A stretch of 36,931 bases of DNA from an uncultured Bacteroidales bacterium (GCA_905234285.1 CAJOHK010000010.1:1-36931), one strand, 5' to 3'. Positions 24,779 through 34,523 are shown, counted from the stretch's first letter. The notes: generated from the sequence alone by a model not told the origin. Made by a program: numbers and translations.

Positions 24779-26650
24779 ATGAGCTTCATGTATAATCCGT
24801 TCCCCTTTCACGATCCCAAGCCCGTGAACAGGCCGGAACTCTCCAAAAACACAACCGATTCCATCCTGGCCGGCGGCACGGCCAACGTGGTCAAAAAATT
24901 TGTAGCCACCCTGGCCCGGAAAGCCCGGGAAGAAGGCGTGATAGTGGCCCTGGACGGTTATACTACTGCCCAGTGGGCGCGCTTTGTGAGCCTGATGTCC
25001 CGCGAGTGCGACCTGCTGGGCCTGCAGTTCGAGGATATAGACTGCAACGCAGCTACCCTCAAGGACGGCAAGGAGATAGACGCCATTATAGATCCGCTGC
25101 TCATCTGGGATACCAAAATTGATCCAACCCTGCTGTACGGCAAGGTGTATCATGGGGGATACAATGGCCTCATCGACCCGGCCAAAGCGGCGGCGTACTG
25201 CCAGAGCCTGCCCGGTAAAAAGGCTCCCGGCAAAATAGTGGCCGTCTACGGCTACGGCTGCCTTATCCCGGACTTCTGCCCTCTGTACGACGTCAAGGTC
25301 TGGTTCGACCTCACGCCCATGAACACCATGCTGCGCATCCGCAGCGGTCAGTATGCCAATCTGGGCAAGAAGCACACGGGCATCATCAACCGTACCATCC
25401 GCCGCTGCTACTACTGCGACTTCGAGAACGCCGTGCAGCTGCGTAAGGAGCTGTTTGCCAGCAAAGCCCTGGACTGGTACGTGCTGGACAACGATCCCGA
25501 CAACCTGCAAATGATGCCGTTCGCTGCCTTCGATGACATTTGCGCCCAGCTGGTCAAGTACCCCTTCCGTGCCAAGCCCTGCTACCTGGAAGGCGTGTGG
25601 GGCGGCTCCTACATGAAGAACCTCCGCCACCTGCCGGAGAAGATGCGCAACGCCGCCTGGGTGTTCGACTTCATTCCCATGGAGGTGAGCGTGCTGGTGG
25701 AGGCCGGCGGGGAGCTGCTGGACATTAACTACTGCTCCTTTGTGCACAAGGAGGGCGTGAATCTCATGGGCGAGACCTGCGTCAAAAAGTACAAGGGCTA
25801 TTTCCCCATCCGCTTCAACTGGGACGACAGCTACCACAGCACCGGCAACATGAGCATTCAGTGCCACAGCGGCGGCCAGTTCAACGTAGAGAACTACAAC
25901 GAGTTCGGCCGTCAGGACGAGAGCTACTACGTGGTCATCACCGGCCACGAGGCCAAAACCTTCATCGGCTTCAGGGACGATGCCGACATCCCGCAGTTCT
26001 TCAAGGAGATTGAGGCGGCCGATACGCAACACGACCCCTGCGACTACCTCAAGTACGTGAGCTACGAGGAGTCCAAGCCGGGCCTGCAGGTGATGCTGCC
26101 CGCCGGTACCATCCACTCCAGCGGCCGCAACCAGGTGATCCTGGAGATCGGCTCGCTCACCATCGGCTCGTATACATACAAGATGTACGACTACCTGCGC
26201 CTGGACTTCGACGGCAAGCAGCGCCCCATCCACACGCACCTGGGCGAGCTCAACGTGCGTCAGGACCGCCGCTACAGCGTGATTCACGACCCCAACAGCC
26301 CGGAATACATTGTGCAGGAGCCCCGCCTGGCCTATGAGGGCGAAGGCTGGCAGGAGTGGATCCTTGGCGAGAACCCGCAGATGTACATCTCCCTGCGCCG
26401 GCTGGAGTTTGAAAAGCAGTGCGAGCAGGATACCAAGGGCGAGAAGTTCCATGTGCTCACCCTGGTGGATGGCGATCACATTCGCATCCGCAGCGTGGCA
26501 CATCCGGAGCGCTACTTCGACCTGGACTTCATGGAAATCGCCTGTGTCCCGGCCTCCATGGGCAAGTATGTGATAGAAAACCTGGGCAAGGAGCCCATCC
26601 GCGTCCACAAGACCTGCCTGAGGGATGGCTACCAGAACGACCCTGCCTAA
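24779..26650 (+). CDS. class I mannose-6-phosphate-isomerase-like protein with N-terminal extension
   Basis: A 623-residue cytoplasmic protein. The C-terminal ~400 residues are a type I phosphomannose isomerase cupin: Gln361 and His363 (SIQCHSGG), the Glu of NEFGRQDE, and His446 (PAGTIHSSGRN) fit the zinc ligands. The first ~210 residues look like a nucleoside-kinase-type alpha/beta domain without a clear P-loop. This two-part build is known in Bacteroidetes proteins annotated as class I mannose-6-phosphate isomerase. The typical enzyme converts mannose-6-P and fructose-6-P; with an unusual partner set the true sugar may differ. The start could also be the ATG at 24788, three codons in. Confidence 0.83.
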   Translation: MSFMYNPFPFHDPKPVNRPELSKNTTDSILAGGTANVVKKFVATLARKAREEGVIVALDGYTTAQWARFVSLMSRECDLLGLQFEDIDCNAATLKDGKEIDAIIDPLLIWDTKIDPTLLYGKVYHGGYNGLIDPAKAAAYCQSLPGKKAPGKIVAVYGYGCLIPDFCPLYDVKVWFDLTPMNTMLRIRSGQYANLGKKHTGIINRTIRRCYYCDFENAVQLRKELFASKALDWYVLDNDPDNLQMMPFAAFDDICAQLVKYPFRAKPCYLEGVWGGSYMKNLRHLPEKMRNAAWVFDFIPMEVSVLVEAGGELLDINYCSFVHKEGVNLMGETCVKKYKGYFPIRFNWDDSYHSTGNMSIQCHSGGQFNVENYNEFGRQDESYYVVITGHEAKTFIGFRDDADIPQFFKEIEAADTQHDPCDYLKYVSYEESKPGLQVMLPAGTIHSSGRNQVILEIGSLTIGSYTYKMYDYLRLDFDGKQRPIHTHLGELNVRQDRRYSVIHDPNSPEYIVQEPRLAYEGEGWQEWILGENPQMYISLRRLEFEKQCEQDTKGEKFHVLTLVDGDHIRIRSVAHPERYFDLDFMEIACVPASMGKYVIENLGKEPIRVHKTCLRDGYQNDPA

Positions 26651-27425
26651 AGGAACGCTGCTGCTGGACGTCGGGGGCACTTTTATCAAGTGTTCCGACG
26701 GCCGCAGCATTCCCGTAGACTCCGACGGCTCGCAGGATGTGCTGGCCGCTACCTTCCGCCAGGCCGTGTGGGGTGGAGAAAACGCGCCCTCATGGCTGCG
26801 GGTGGCCATTCCCGGCCCCTTCCGCTACGCCGACGGCACCTTCCTCATGAAGCATAAATTTGCCAGCGTGTACGGCATGCGCTTCGCCAATCTGGCGGGC
26901 TTTGCCCCCGAGCGCTGCCGCTTTGTACAGGACGTGAACTGCATGCTGCTGGGAGAGGTGACGCCCGACAGCGACAACACCGCCCTCATCGCCCTGGGAA
27001 CGGGGCTCGGCTTTGCGCTGTATGCCGATGGCGCCATCCAGGAAAATGAGCTGGGCGGCCCCAAGGTAATCATTTATAACCTTCCCTACAAAGACGGCAT
27101 CCTGGAGGATTACGTGTCCAAGCGCGGCATTGTGGGCCGCTATGGGGACCCTTCCATGAGCGTTAGAGCCATTGCCGAAAGAGCCATGCAGGGCGATGCC
27201 AAGGCCCTTCAGGTGTTTGAAGAGACCGGCCGCATGCTGGGAGAGGTCATCGCCCCCGTCCTGCAGGAGTACAAGGTGACGCGCCTGCTATTGGGCGGCC
27301 AGATTTCCCGCAGCGCCGCCCTCTTTGTCCCCAGTCTCAAGGCCGCCCTGCCAGCCATCATCGGCGTGGGGCCCGTCTCGGACTTTGATAACGCCACCTT
27401 CAACGGGCTAAAGGCTTTGCCATGA
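26625..27425 (+). CDS. ROK-family sugar kinase without the zinc motif
   Basis: A 266-residue cytoplasmic protein. The ATP-binding start TLLLDVGGTFIK, the IPGP turn, the catalytic QDVNCMLLGE (Asp as in the NDAN motif) and the GTGLGFAL phosphate loop mark a ROK kinase. The usual ELGH...C.CG..GC.E zinc loop is replaced by ENELGGPKVIIYNLPY, with no His or Cys. The zinc loop also shapes the sugar site, so specificity may be unusual. It overlaps the isomerase gene by 26 bases and the next gene by 4, indicating one operon. Confidence 0.85.
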   Translation: MATRTTLPKGTLLLDVGGTFIKCSDGRSIPVDSDGSQDVLAATFRQAVWGGENAPSWLRVAIPGPFRYADGTFLMKHKFASVYGMRFANLAGFAPERCRFVQDVNCMLLGEVTPDSDNTALIALGTGLGFALYADGAIQENELGGPKVIIYNLPYKDGILEDYVSKRGIVGRYGDPSMSVRAIAERAMQGDAKALQVFEETGRMLGEVIAPVLQEYKVTRLLLGGQISRSAALFVPSLKAALPAIIGVGPVSDFDNATFNGLKALP

Positions 27426-28276
27426 TCACCATCGCCTGTCAGGACCTCCAGGTGGAGCTGTGCCGGCCGGGGGAGTACTACCAGGGCACCCGCTTTGACC
27501 ATGCGGGCGTGTTCCGGCGCATCCAAAAAGGCGGCTTTACCTATGCCGATGAATGGTTCTCTCACCAGGACCCCTTTGCGCACGACCGCGTTTGCGGTCC
27601 CTCCGAGGAGTTTGTGACCGTAGACCTGGCCGATGTCCCCGTGGACGGGCTCTTTTGCAAGGTGGGCGTGGGCCTGCTCCGCCGCCCCGACGCAGCCCCC
27701 TACGACTGGTTCCGCCTGTACGAAATAGCCCATCCTGGTGCCTGGACCGTGGAGGCTGATGCTGCATCGGCGCGCTATAAGCATGTGCTGGAAGGCTGGT
27801 ATACCTATGAAAAGACGGTCCGCCTCACCGATGCCGGTCACCTGGAAATCGGGCACAGGCTGCAGTGGGAGGCCTCCCGGCCCTTAAAAGGCTTCCACTA
27901 CAACCACCACTTCTTTACCTTCGGGGGAGCGGAGGTGGGGCCCCGGCGGCGAATCACTTTCCCCTTCCAGCCTGCCGGCCACTGGCGGGACAGCTATGAC
28001 AACGTGGCCCTCACGGATTGTGGGATTGCCTTCTCCGGGCCCATCGTCAAAACGCCCAGCGTGTACATGGGGGATTTGCAGAACTCCCAGGGCCCTACGC
28101 CCTATGCGTTTACCATCGGCGAGGGCGCCCGCCGGGTCACTGTAAAGGGGAGCCAGTCCGTAGATCATATCGTCTTCTGGTCCAATCCCCGCGTGGCCTG
28201 CCTGGAACCTTACATGCCCATCGAACTGGCGGCCGGCCAGGAAATGACCTGGAGCCAAATCTACCGTTTTGAATGA
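27422..28276 (+). CDS. aldose-1-epimerase-like (galactose mutarotase fold) protein
   Basis: A 284-residue cytoplasmic protein with a beta-rich pattern that resembles the galactose mutarotase superfamily: KGFHYNHHFFTFGG has the central His pair region, and PYMPIELAAGQEMTWSQIYRF matches the superfamily's closing strand. These enzymes interconvert sugar anomers or bind sugars. It starts in the stop of the ROK gene (ATGA) and closes the sugar operon. A DUF4432-like or oligosaccharide-binding role is possible. Confidence 0.7.
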   Translation: MITIACQDLQVELCRPGEYYQGTRFDHAGVFRRIQKGGFTYADEWFSHQDPFAHDRVCGPSEEFVTVDLADVPVDGLFCKVGVGLLRRPDAAPYDWFRLYEIAHPGAWTVEADAASARYKHVLEGWYTYEKTVRLTDAGHLEIGHRLQWEASRPLKGFHYNHHFFTFGGAEVGPRRRITFPFQPAGHWRDSYDNVALTDCGIAFSGPIVKTPSVYMGDLQNSQGPTPYAFTIGEGARRVTVKGSQSVDHIVFWSNPRVACLEPYMPIELAAGQEMTWSQIYRFE

Positions 28277-28296
28277 GCTTATTTGTTTGAAAATTG

Positions 28297-28304
28297 TATA
28301 TTTG
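28297..28304 (+). promoter_or_regulatory. -7 element before the secreted protein gene
   Basis: TATATTTG matches TAnnTTTG and lies about 30 bases before the start at 28335. Upstream TTTG motifs exist but not at the usual 19-base spacing. Confidence 0.45.
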
Positions 28305-28334
28305 TAGCTGGTTTTACAAATAAATTTTCGTCCC

Positions 28335-28844
28335 ATGAAAAGAATCCTCACCGTATGGGCCCTTCTGCTGGCCACTGTTTCCCTCTTTGCCGCCAAGCCG
28401 TTAAAAGTGGTGAACGGCAGCCTGGACGTACTCAAGGAAAACGTCAACGCCACCTTTACGCTGGACGTTTCCCAAGCCTCGTTTGAAAATAAGCAGGATT
28501 TCAAGTCCTGGAGCGGCGCCGATTATGACCTTTACGTGCAGCGCATGAACGACTCTTTCTTCCAGTTCTTCAACAAGTACTCCAATGGCATGAAACTGGT
28601 CAAGGAAGAGGCTCCTTACAACGTGGTGCTGGATATTCGCCTGTTCGAGGAAAAGATGGGCGTCAACTTTGGTCAGTTCAGCATCAGGATTGACGGCACC
28701 GTGAGTGTGGTAGACAAAGCTTCCGGCGAGGTGGTGTGCCAGATAGCCATCGCTGGTCTCAAGGGCGCGGCCGATTTTGTCTCAGCCGACCGCTTCCCCA
28801 AAACCATGGATACCCTGTGCAAAAGTATCTTCAATCTGAAATAA
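28335..28844 (+). CDS. unknown secreted protein, AAKPLK family, paralogue 1
   Basis: A 169-residue protein with a signal peptide (about 1-20, cut near LFAAKP). The mature part starts KPLKVVNGSLDVLKENVNAT and ends SADRFPKTMDTLCKSIFNLK. The protein at 35383 is a clear paralogue: same KPLKV..GSLDVLK opening, same SxDRFPKTMD..C..IF end, and similar middle. I do not recognise the family. The small size, export and beta-rich pattern suggest a periplasmic or surface binding protein, no more. It is followed by the second 102-bp terminator element. Confidence 0.8.
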   Translation: MKRILTVWALLLATVSLFAAKPLKVVNGSLDVLKENVNATFTLDVSQASFENKQDFKSWSGADYDLYVQRMNDSFFQFFNKYSNGMKLVKEEAPYNVVLDIRLFEEKMGVNFGQFSIRIDGTVSVVDKASGEVVCQIAIAGLKGAADFVSADRFPKTMDTLCKSIFNLK

Positions 28845-28850
28845 TAGCAA

Positions 28851-28952
28851 TCACTTAACTCGTTGATTTTCAGATGCTTATAAAAACTCAGTCCGGCTAT
28901 TTGCCGGACTGAGTTTTTGTATCTTGCTATGTTTCAATCACTTAAGTGATCG
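28851..28952. repeat. 102-bp dispersed terminator element, copy 2
   Basis: Aligns gap-free with 1941-2042. The central hairpin is a perfect 16-bp stem (28882-28897 with 28903-28918, TATTT loop) flanked by A5 and T5, so it can end transcription from both sides. The right end holds a perfect 14-base palindrome ATCACTTAAGTGAT (28937-28950), and the left end ATCACTTAA mirrors it. As with copy 1 it lies between convergent genes, here the secreted protein and pheS. Confidence 0.88.
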
Positions 28953-28958
28953 GCGGAA

Positions 28959-29993
28959 TTACACCTCCGTTGCGGTTGCGAATTCCTGCAGGAAGCGCAT
29001 GTCGTTCTCGAAGTAGTGACGCAGGTCGTTTACCTGCCACTTGAGCATGGCGATGCGCTCTACACCCATGCCAAAAGCAAAACCGCTGTACTCATTAGGG
29101 TCGATGCCGCTGGCCTTGAGCACGTTGGGATCTACCATGCCGCAGCCCATGATTTCCAGCCAGCCGGTGCCTTTGCAAATGTTGCAGCCTTTACCTTTAC
29201 AGATATTGCAGCTCACATCCACCTCGGCCGAGGGTTCGGTGAAGGGGAAGTAGGAAGGCCGCATGCGAATCTGGGTGTCCGGGCCGAACATCTCGCGCGC
29301 AAACAGCAGGATGGCCTGCTTGAGGTCGGCGAAGGTTACGTTCTTGTCAATGTACAGGCCCTCTACCTGATGGAAGATGCAGTGGGCGCGGGCCGATATG
29401 GCCTCGTTGCGGAACACGCGGCCGGGGCACACCACGCGGATGGGCAGCGGCTGCTTTTCCATGGTACGTACCTGCACCGAAGAGGTGTGGGTGCGCAGCA
29501 GCAGGGGATTCACATGGCCGGTGCTCACAAAGAAGGTGTCCTGCATCTCGCGCGCCGGGTGATTGGGCGGGAAGTTGAGGGCCTCGAACACGTGGTAATC
29601 GTCCTCAATCTCCGGGCCTTCGGCCACGTCGTAGCCGAATTTGCGGAAGATGTCCACAATTTGCTGGCGCACGATGGAAACGGGGTGGCGGCTGCCCAGC
29701 GGAAAGGCGTCTCCGGGCATGGAGAGGTCCTCCTTGGGGGCATCGGCCACGGCGGCCTGCTCGGCGGCGGCCTTCAGTTCCTCGATACGGGCCTGGGTGT
29801 ATTTCTTGAGCTCATTGAGCTTTTGGCCATATTCCCGCTTGAGCTCCGGCGCTATGGTACGGAACTGCTCCATGAGGGCGGTTACTTCACCTTTCTTGCC
29901 CAGGAAACGGACACGGGCATCCTCGGCCTCTTTTTGGGTGGCGGCCTTAAGCTCGTTCAGTTCTTTGAATATCTGTTCGATGGCTTCTTTCAT
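28959..29993 (-). CDS. pheS: phenylalanyl-tRNA synthetase alpha subunit
   Basis: A 344-residue class II synthetase subunit. The N-terminal coiled coil (about 1-90) binds tRNA. The catalytic core has motif 2 (GRVFRNEAISARAHCIFHQVEG) and motif 3 (SGFAFGMGVERIAMLKW). A Cys-rich insert CNICKGKGCNICKGTGW at about 245-262 could bind zinc and is usual in Bacteroidetes PheS. PheS with PheT charges tRNA-Phe. pheT is not nearby, as in many Bacteroidetes where the two are unlinked. Its -7 element TATCTTTG lies at 30016-30023 on the minus strand. Confidence 0.96.
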   Translation of the reverse strand: MKEAIEQIFKELNELKAATQKEAEDARVRFLGKKGEVTALMEQFRTIAPELKREYGQKLNELKKYTQARIEELKAAAEQAAVADAPKEDLSMPGDAFPLGSRHPVSIVRQQIVDIFRKFGYDVAEGPEIEDDYHVFEALNFPPNHPAREMQDTFFVSTGHVNPLLLRTHTSSVQVRTMEKQPLPIRVVCPGRVFRNEAISARAHCIFHQVEGLYIDKNVTFADLKQAILLFAREMFGPDTQIRMRPSYFPFTEPSAEVDVSCNICKGKGCNICKGTGWLEIMGCGMVDPNVLKASGIDPNEYSGFAFGMGVERIAMLKWQVNDLRHYFENDMRFLQEFATATEV

Positions 29994-30015
29994 ACTTGTC
30001 CAATCATTTAGCCTG

Positions 30016-30023
30016 CAAAGATA
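30016..30023 (-). promoter_or_regulatory. -7 element of pheS
   Basis: Minus-strand TATCTTTG matches TAnnTTTG and lies about 23 bases before the pheS start, so it nearly touches the end of the upstream gene. Confidence 0.5.
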
Positions 30024-30024
30024 A

Positions 30025-30432
30025 CTATTTTTTGCGTTTGTCGCGGGCTTTCTGTGCCTTTTCGCCGCCAGATTTCAGATACTTTTTCCACTGCTCGGGC
30101 GTAAAGAAGCGCTGGTAGGAGCGGTCTATCTTCTCCATCCATTTGTCCGAGACAGCCTGATACAGGTCCGTGTTTTCCACTTTGGCCTTTTGCATCTCCA
30201 TCATTTCTGCCATCCGGCCCCTGAGGTCGTGGGTGAGGGTGGAGTCTACGTAAAACTCCTGCCAGTATTCCAGGTTGAGGAGGGAACTCAGGCGTTGGAC
30301 TTCCTTGTCGACAAATTCCATGAGCTGCTTTTCCTGCTCCTCCGGGGTTTGGGGCTGCTGATTCTGGGCCTGCGCCACAAAGACACTTAAGGTTAAAGCG
30401 GCTAAAACGTGCAACAAACGAGATTTTTTCAT
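30025..30432 (-). CDS. small exported helical protein
   Basis: A 135-residue protein with a signal peptide (about 1-22, ending AQAQ). The mature part is highly charged and helical, with Gln/Glu-rich start, EYWQEFYVDSTLTHD in the middle and a strongly basic end (KARDKRKK). Similar short proteins occur in Bacteroidales without assigned function. The layout recalls Spy/CpxP-like periplasmic proteins but no LTxxQ motif is seen. It is divergent from the dipeptidase gene. Confidence 0.75.
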   Translation of the reverse strand: MKKSRLLHVLAALTLSVFVAQAQNQQPQTPEEQEKQLMEFVDKEVQRLSSLLNLEYWQEFYVDSTLTHDLRGRMAEMMEMQKAKVENTDLYQAVSDKWMEKIDRSYQRFFTPEQWKKYLKSGGEKAQKARDKRKK

Positions 30433-30460
30433 AACTTTGTAAACTGTTGTCCAAGGACAA
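30432..30460 (+). promoter_or_regulatory. promoter element and TTGTCC-AA-GGACAA palindrome
   Basis: TAACTTTG (30432-30439) matches the -7 consensus for the rightward dipeptidase operon and overlaps the start of the leftward gene. Eight bases on, TTGTCC (30447-30452) and GGACAA (30455-30460) form a perfect palindrome. Located between divergent genes, it could let one regulator control both. Confidence 0.45.
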
Positions 30461-30493
30461 AATTACGCATTTAATCCAAAAAGGCCAAAAACG

Positions 30494-32284
30494 ATGACAA
30501 AATCGCTCCTCAAAATCCTTTCCGTTGCCGCCGCGCTGGTGGCGGGTACCGTGGAAGGAAATACTTGTACCAACGTAATCATCACCCGTGGCGCCACCAA
30601 GGATGGCTCTGTGCTGGTCTCTTATGCGGCCGATTCGCACTACCTCTTTGGGGAGCTGTATTACAGGCCCGCGGCCGACTGGAAGCCCGGCACCATGCTG
30701 CCCATCTACGACTGGGACAGCCACAAGTATCTGGGAGAGATTGAACAGGTGCCCCACACCTACCAGACGGTGGGCAACATGAACGAGTTCCAGGTTATCA
30801 TTACAGAGACCACCTGGGGCGGCCGTCCGGAGCTGGAGGACAAGCGCGGCGGCATCGACTACGGCTCCCTCATCTACATTGCGCTGCAGCGCGCCAAAAC
30901 GGCCCGCGAGGCCATCGAGGTCATCGTAGACCTGGCCAATACCTACGGCTATGCCTCGGAGGGCGAGACCTTCTCCATCGCCGACAAGAACGAAGCCTGG
31001 ATTATGGAGTTCATCGGCAAGGGCATGCGCATCAAGAACAACGTCAACCTGGACAAGGGCATCGTGTGGGTGGCCCGCCGCATCCCGGACGGCGCCATCT
31101 GCGCCCACGCCAACCAGGCCCGCATCGGCAAGTTCCCCCTGGACGACCCCGACAACTGCCTCTATGCCCCGGACGTAATTTCCTTCGCCCGCCGCAAGGG
31201 CTATTATGACGGCCCCGACAGCGAGTTCAGCTTCAAGAAGGCCTATGGCCCCGCCGACTTCGGCACCATCCGCGGCTGCGACGCCCGTGCCTGGAGCGCC
31301 TTCAACATCCTCACCGACGGCTGGTTCTCCTTCTACGACGAAAACGGTAACGCGGTAACGCGTGATGCCTATTTATATCTGGATTACGTGATGGGAAAGG
31401 ACCTCAACGGAGACTTCCCGCTGTGGGTGTTCCCCCGCAAGAAAGCCGGCGTCAAGGACGTGGCCGACGTCATGCGCGACCACTTTGAAGGCACCCCCAT
31501 GGATATGACGCAGGACATCGGCGCAGGCGGCAACGCCCTGCCGTACCGCTGGCGTCCCATGGAATTCACCTTTGACGGTAAAACCTATGTGAACGAGCGT
31601 GCCATCGCCACCCAGCAAACCGGTTTCTGGATGGTGGGCCAGGCCCGCAACTATGTTCCCGACGTAGTGGGAGGCATCCTCTGGTTCGGCACCGACGATG
31701 CCGCCACCTCCTACCTCACCCCCATTTACACCGCTACCACCAAGGTGCCGGAGTGCTTCCGGGAGGGCAACGGAGACCTGCTGCACTATTCCAACACCGC
31801 CTCTTTCTGGATTAACAACCGCATATCCAACGCCTGCTATAAGATGTACAACATCATGGCCCCCTACGTGCGCGCCAAGGCCGATGCCTTTGAGACCGAC
31901 CAGATGGAACGCCGCGTACACTCGGTGGACAGCATGGCGGTAGTGATGTACAATGAGGCGGTAATCAAACTCCAAAAGAAACTCTCTTCCAAGACCGATG
32001 TCATGGTGTCCCGCACGCCTTTTGCCGGCGTGGTTAAGTATGTGACCAATTACACCGTAAATACGGCCCAGGAGCAGTTTGCCCGCTGGCAGGAACTGGA
32101 GGTGGAACTGCTGCTCAAGTTCATGGACGGCAACGTGAAGCCCCAGGAAGCCGACGGCAGCTTTAAGCACAGCGAATACTCGGAGGGTATCCCTCAAAAG
32201 ATAGAGTGGCCCGGCTACACGGAACTCTGGAAAGAGACCGTGGCCCAGGAACACGGAGAAACCATACTGGTACCAGAGAACTAA
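30494..32284 (+). CDS. pepD: C69-family dipeptidase
   Basis: A 596-residue exported peptidase. A signal peptide (about 1-24) ends just before Cys25 (GNTCTNVIITRGATKDGS), the expected N-terminal nucleophile of the Ntn-hydrolase family C69. Other family marks: VSYAADSH, TYQTVGNMNEFQV, the SIADKNEAWIMEF strand, and VWVARRIPDGAICAHANQAR. The enzyme cleaves a broad range of dipeptides; in Bacteroidales it is periplasmic and helps use peptides as nutrients. The pyrophosphatase gene follows after 16 bases and is probably co-transcribed. Confidence 0.92.
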   Translation: MTKSLLKILSVAAALVAGTVEGNTCTNVIITRGATKDGSVLVSYAADSHYLFGELYYRPAADWKPGTMLPIYDWDSHKYLGEIEQVPHTYQTVGNMNEFQVIITETTWGGRPELEDKRGGIDYGSLIYIALQRAKTAREAIEVIVDLANTYGYASEGETFSIADKNEAWIMEFIGKGMRIKNNVNLDKGIVWVARRIPDGAICAHANQARIGKFPLDDPDNCLYAPDVISFARRKGYYDGPDSEFSFKKAYGPADFGTIRGCDARAWSAFNILTDGWFSFYDENGNAVTRDAYLYLDYVMGKDLNGDFPLWVFPRKKAGVKDVADVMRDHFEGTPMDMTQDIGAGGNALPYRWRPMEFTFDGKTYVNERAIATQQTGFWMVGQARNYVPDVVGGILWFGTDDAATSYLTPIYTATTKVPECFREGNGDLLHYSNTASFWINNRISNACYKMYNIMAPYVRAKADAFETDQMERRVHSVDSMAVVMYNEAVIKLQKKLSSKTDVMVSRTPFAGVVKYVTNYTVNTAQEQFARWQELEVELLLKFMDGNVKPQEADGSFKHSEYSEGIPQKIEWPGYTELWKETVAQEHGETILVPEN

Positions 32285-32300
32285 TAACCTAATAATAACA

Positions 32301-34487
32301 ATGGAATTCCTGTTTTACATTGTGCCCGTCGCGGCACTGGTGGCCTTGTTATTTGCCTGGATTTTCTTCCGTCAGATGATGAAGGAAAGCGAAGGCACCG
32401 TCACCATGAAAGAAATCGCACAATATGTGCGCGAAGGCGCCATGGCGTACCTCAAACAGCAGTACAAAGTGGTGATTATAGTTTTTGCCGTTCTGGCCGT
32501 GCTCTTTGCCGTTCTGGCCTATGGCTTTGGCGTGCAGAACCCCTGGGTTCCGTTCGCATTCCTCACCGGCGGCTTCTTCAGCGGCCTGGCCGGCTTTGTG
32601 GGCATGAAAACAGCCACCTACGCCAGCGCCCGTACCGCTAACGCCACCATGCGGTCCCTGAATTCCGGCCTTAAGATTGCTTTCCGCAGCGGCGCTGTCA
32701 TGGGCCTCACCGTGGTGGGTCTGGGCCTGCTGGACATTGCCATCTGGTGGAGCGTTCTCAAGTTTTTCTATCCGGCCACCGAGGCACAGAACCTGGTGGT
32801 CATCACCACCACCATGCTCACCTTCGGCATGGGTGCCTCTACGCAGGCGCTCTTTGCCCGTGTGGGCGGCGGTATCTACACCAAGGCGGCCGACGTGGGA
32901 GCCGACATTGTGGGTAAGGTAGAGCAGGACATCCCCGAGGACGACCCCCGCAACCCCGCCACCATCGCCGACAACGTGGGCGACAACGTGGGCGACGTAG
33001 CCGGCATGGGCGCCGACCTGTACGAGAGCTACTGCGGTTCCATCCTTGCCACCATGGCCCTGGGTGCCTCGGCCTTTTTTGCCGATGGTACCGCCGTGCA
33101 GATGCGCGCCATCCTGGCCCCCATGATGATTGCCGCCATCGGCGTGGTGCTGTCCCTGATTGGTATTTACGTGGTGCGCACCAAGGAAGGTGCTTCCCTC
33201 AAAGACCTGCTGGGTTCCCTGAGCAGGGGCACCAACCTCGCGGCTGTGCTCATCGCCATTCTCTCCTTTGGCGTGTTCTATCTGCTGGGCTTCCCCAACT
33301 GGTGGCAGATGGCCCTTTCCGTGCTGTCCGGCCTGCTGGCTGGTGTGATTATCGGCAAAATTACCGAGTATTACACCTCCCACTCCTATAAGCCCACCCA
33401 AAAGTTGGCCGAGAGTTCCCAGACCGGTCCCGCTACCGTTATCATCAACGGCGTGGGCCTGGGCATGATCTCTACCGCCGTTCCCGTGATTACCATCGCC
33501 GTGGCCATCCTGCTGGCCTATGGCTTCGCTACCGGCTTCCACTATGGTGTAGACACCCTGTCGATGGGCCTGTACGGCATTTCCATTGCCGCCGTGGGTA
33601 TGCTTTCCACCCTGGGTATCACCCTGGCCACTGACGCTTACGGCCCCATCGCCGACAATGCCGGCGGCAACGCCCAGATGAGCGAACTGGATCCTTCCGT
33701 GCGCGAGAAGACCGATATCCTGGATTCCCTGGGCAACACCACCGCCGCCACCGGCAAGGGCTTTGCCATCGGCTCGGCCGCCCTTACCGCCCTGGCCTTG
33801 CTGGCTTCCTACATTGAGGAAATCAAGATCGGCCTGGGACACATTGGCAAGAATGCGCTGGAGATAGGGGACCGCACCGTCCAGACTGTGTCGGCTTCCA
33901 TTACCGATATTGTAGATTACTATGATATCACCCTCATGAACCCCATGGTGCTGGTGGGCGTGTTTGTGGGTGCCATGATGGCCTTCCTGTTCTGCGGCCT
34001 CACCATGAACGCCGTGGGCCGTGCCGCCGAGAAGATGGTCATTGAGGTGCGTCGCCAGTTCCGCGAGATTGCGGGTATCCTGGAAGGCAAGCAGCGCCCG
34101 GACTACACCTCCTGCGTGCGCATCTCCACCAAGGCCGCCCAGCACGAGATGATTTTCCCCAGCCTCCTGGCCATCATCGTTCCCATGCTGGTGGGCGTGA
34201 TTCTGGGTCCTGCCGGTGTTATCGGCCTGCTGGCCGGTGGCCTGGGTGCCGGCTTTGTGCTGGCTATCTTCCTGGCTAACTCCGGCGGCGCCTGGGACAA
34301 TGCCAAGAAGTACGTGGAGGAAGGCCACTTTGGCGGCAAGAACTCCTCCAGCCACCACGCTACGGTTGTGGGCGACACCGTGGGCGATCCCTTCAAGGAC
34401 ACCTCAGGCCCGTCCCTTAATATTCTGATTAAGCTGATGAGCATGGTGAGCATTGTGATGGCGGGATTGACGGTAATGCTGCACTAA
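32301..34487 (+). CDS. hppA: membrane ion-pumping pyrophosphatase (Na+ type, K+-dependent)
   Basis: A 728-residue inner-membrane protein with about 16 helices. The PPi site is intact: [20 protein letters not shown], then [20 protein letters not shown]. The Glu of ADLYES is typical of Na+-pumping members; H+ pumps have a different pattern there. [10 protein letters not shown] has Ala where K+-independent enzymes have Lys, so it should need K+. The final block KKYVEEG...[17 protein letters not shown] is also conserved. It uses PPi to pump Na+, and some Bacteroides enzymes of this type also move H+. The ion assignment rests on these residues only. Confidence 0.95.
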   Translation: MEFLFYIVPVAALVALLFAWIFFRQMMKESEGTVTMKEIAQYVREGAMAYLKQQYKVVIIVFAVLAVLFAVLAYGFGVQNPWVPFAFLTGGFFSGLAGFVGMKTATYASARTANATMRSLNSGLKIAFRSGAVMGLTVVGLGLLDIAIWWSVLKFFYPATEAQNLVVITTTMLTFGMGASTQALFARVGGGIYTKAADVGADIVGKVEQDIPEDDPRNPATIADNVGDNVGDVAGMGADLYESYCGSILATMALGASAFFADGTAVQMRAILAPMMIAAIGVVLSLIGIYVVRTKEGASLKDLLGSLSRGTNLAAVLIAILSFGVFYLLGFPNWWQMALSVLSGLLAGVIIGKITEYYTSHSYKPTQKLAESSQTGPATVIINGVGLGMISTAVPVITIAVAILLAYGFATGFHYGVDTLSMGLYGISIAAVGMLSTLGITLATDAYGPIADNAGGNAQMSELDPSVREKTDILDSLGNTTAATGKGFAIGSAALTALALLASYIEEIKIGLGHIGKNALEIGDRTVQTVSASITDIVDYYDITLMNPMVLVGVFVGAMMAFLFCGLTMNAVGRAAEKMVIEVRRQFREIAGILEGKQRPDYTSCVRISTKAAQHEMIFPSLLAIIVPMLVGVILGPAGVIGLLAGGLGAGFVLAIFLANSGGAWDNAKKYVEEGHFGGKNSSSHHATVVGDTVGDPFKDTSGPSLNILIKLMSMVSIVMAGLTVMLH

Positions 34488-34523
34488 GTTGCCCTATCAC
34501 ACAAGCCCACGCCTCGCAACTTA
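34484..34523. repeat. 9-bp inverted repeat after hppA
   Basis: CTAAGTTGC, starting in the hppA stop region (34484-34492), is mirrored by GCAACTTAG (34515-34523). The right arm coincides with the point where the PIN-toxin remnant loses similarity, so it may mark the edge of a deletion or insertion. There is no T-run. Confidence 0.5.

Noticed and set aside
24752..26809. 685-codon open frame antisense to the PMI-like gene
   Set aside because: It is the complement of a well-supported gene plus its flanks, with Val/Leu/His-rich composition typical of antisense frames in GC-rich DNA.
32349..34358. 669-codon open frame antisense to hppA
   Set aside because: It mirrors the codon bias of the GC-rich hppA gene, is rich in His and Gly in low-complexity style, and resembles no protein. 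hppA on the other strand is certain.
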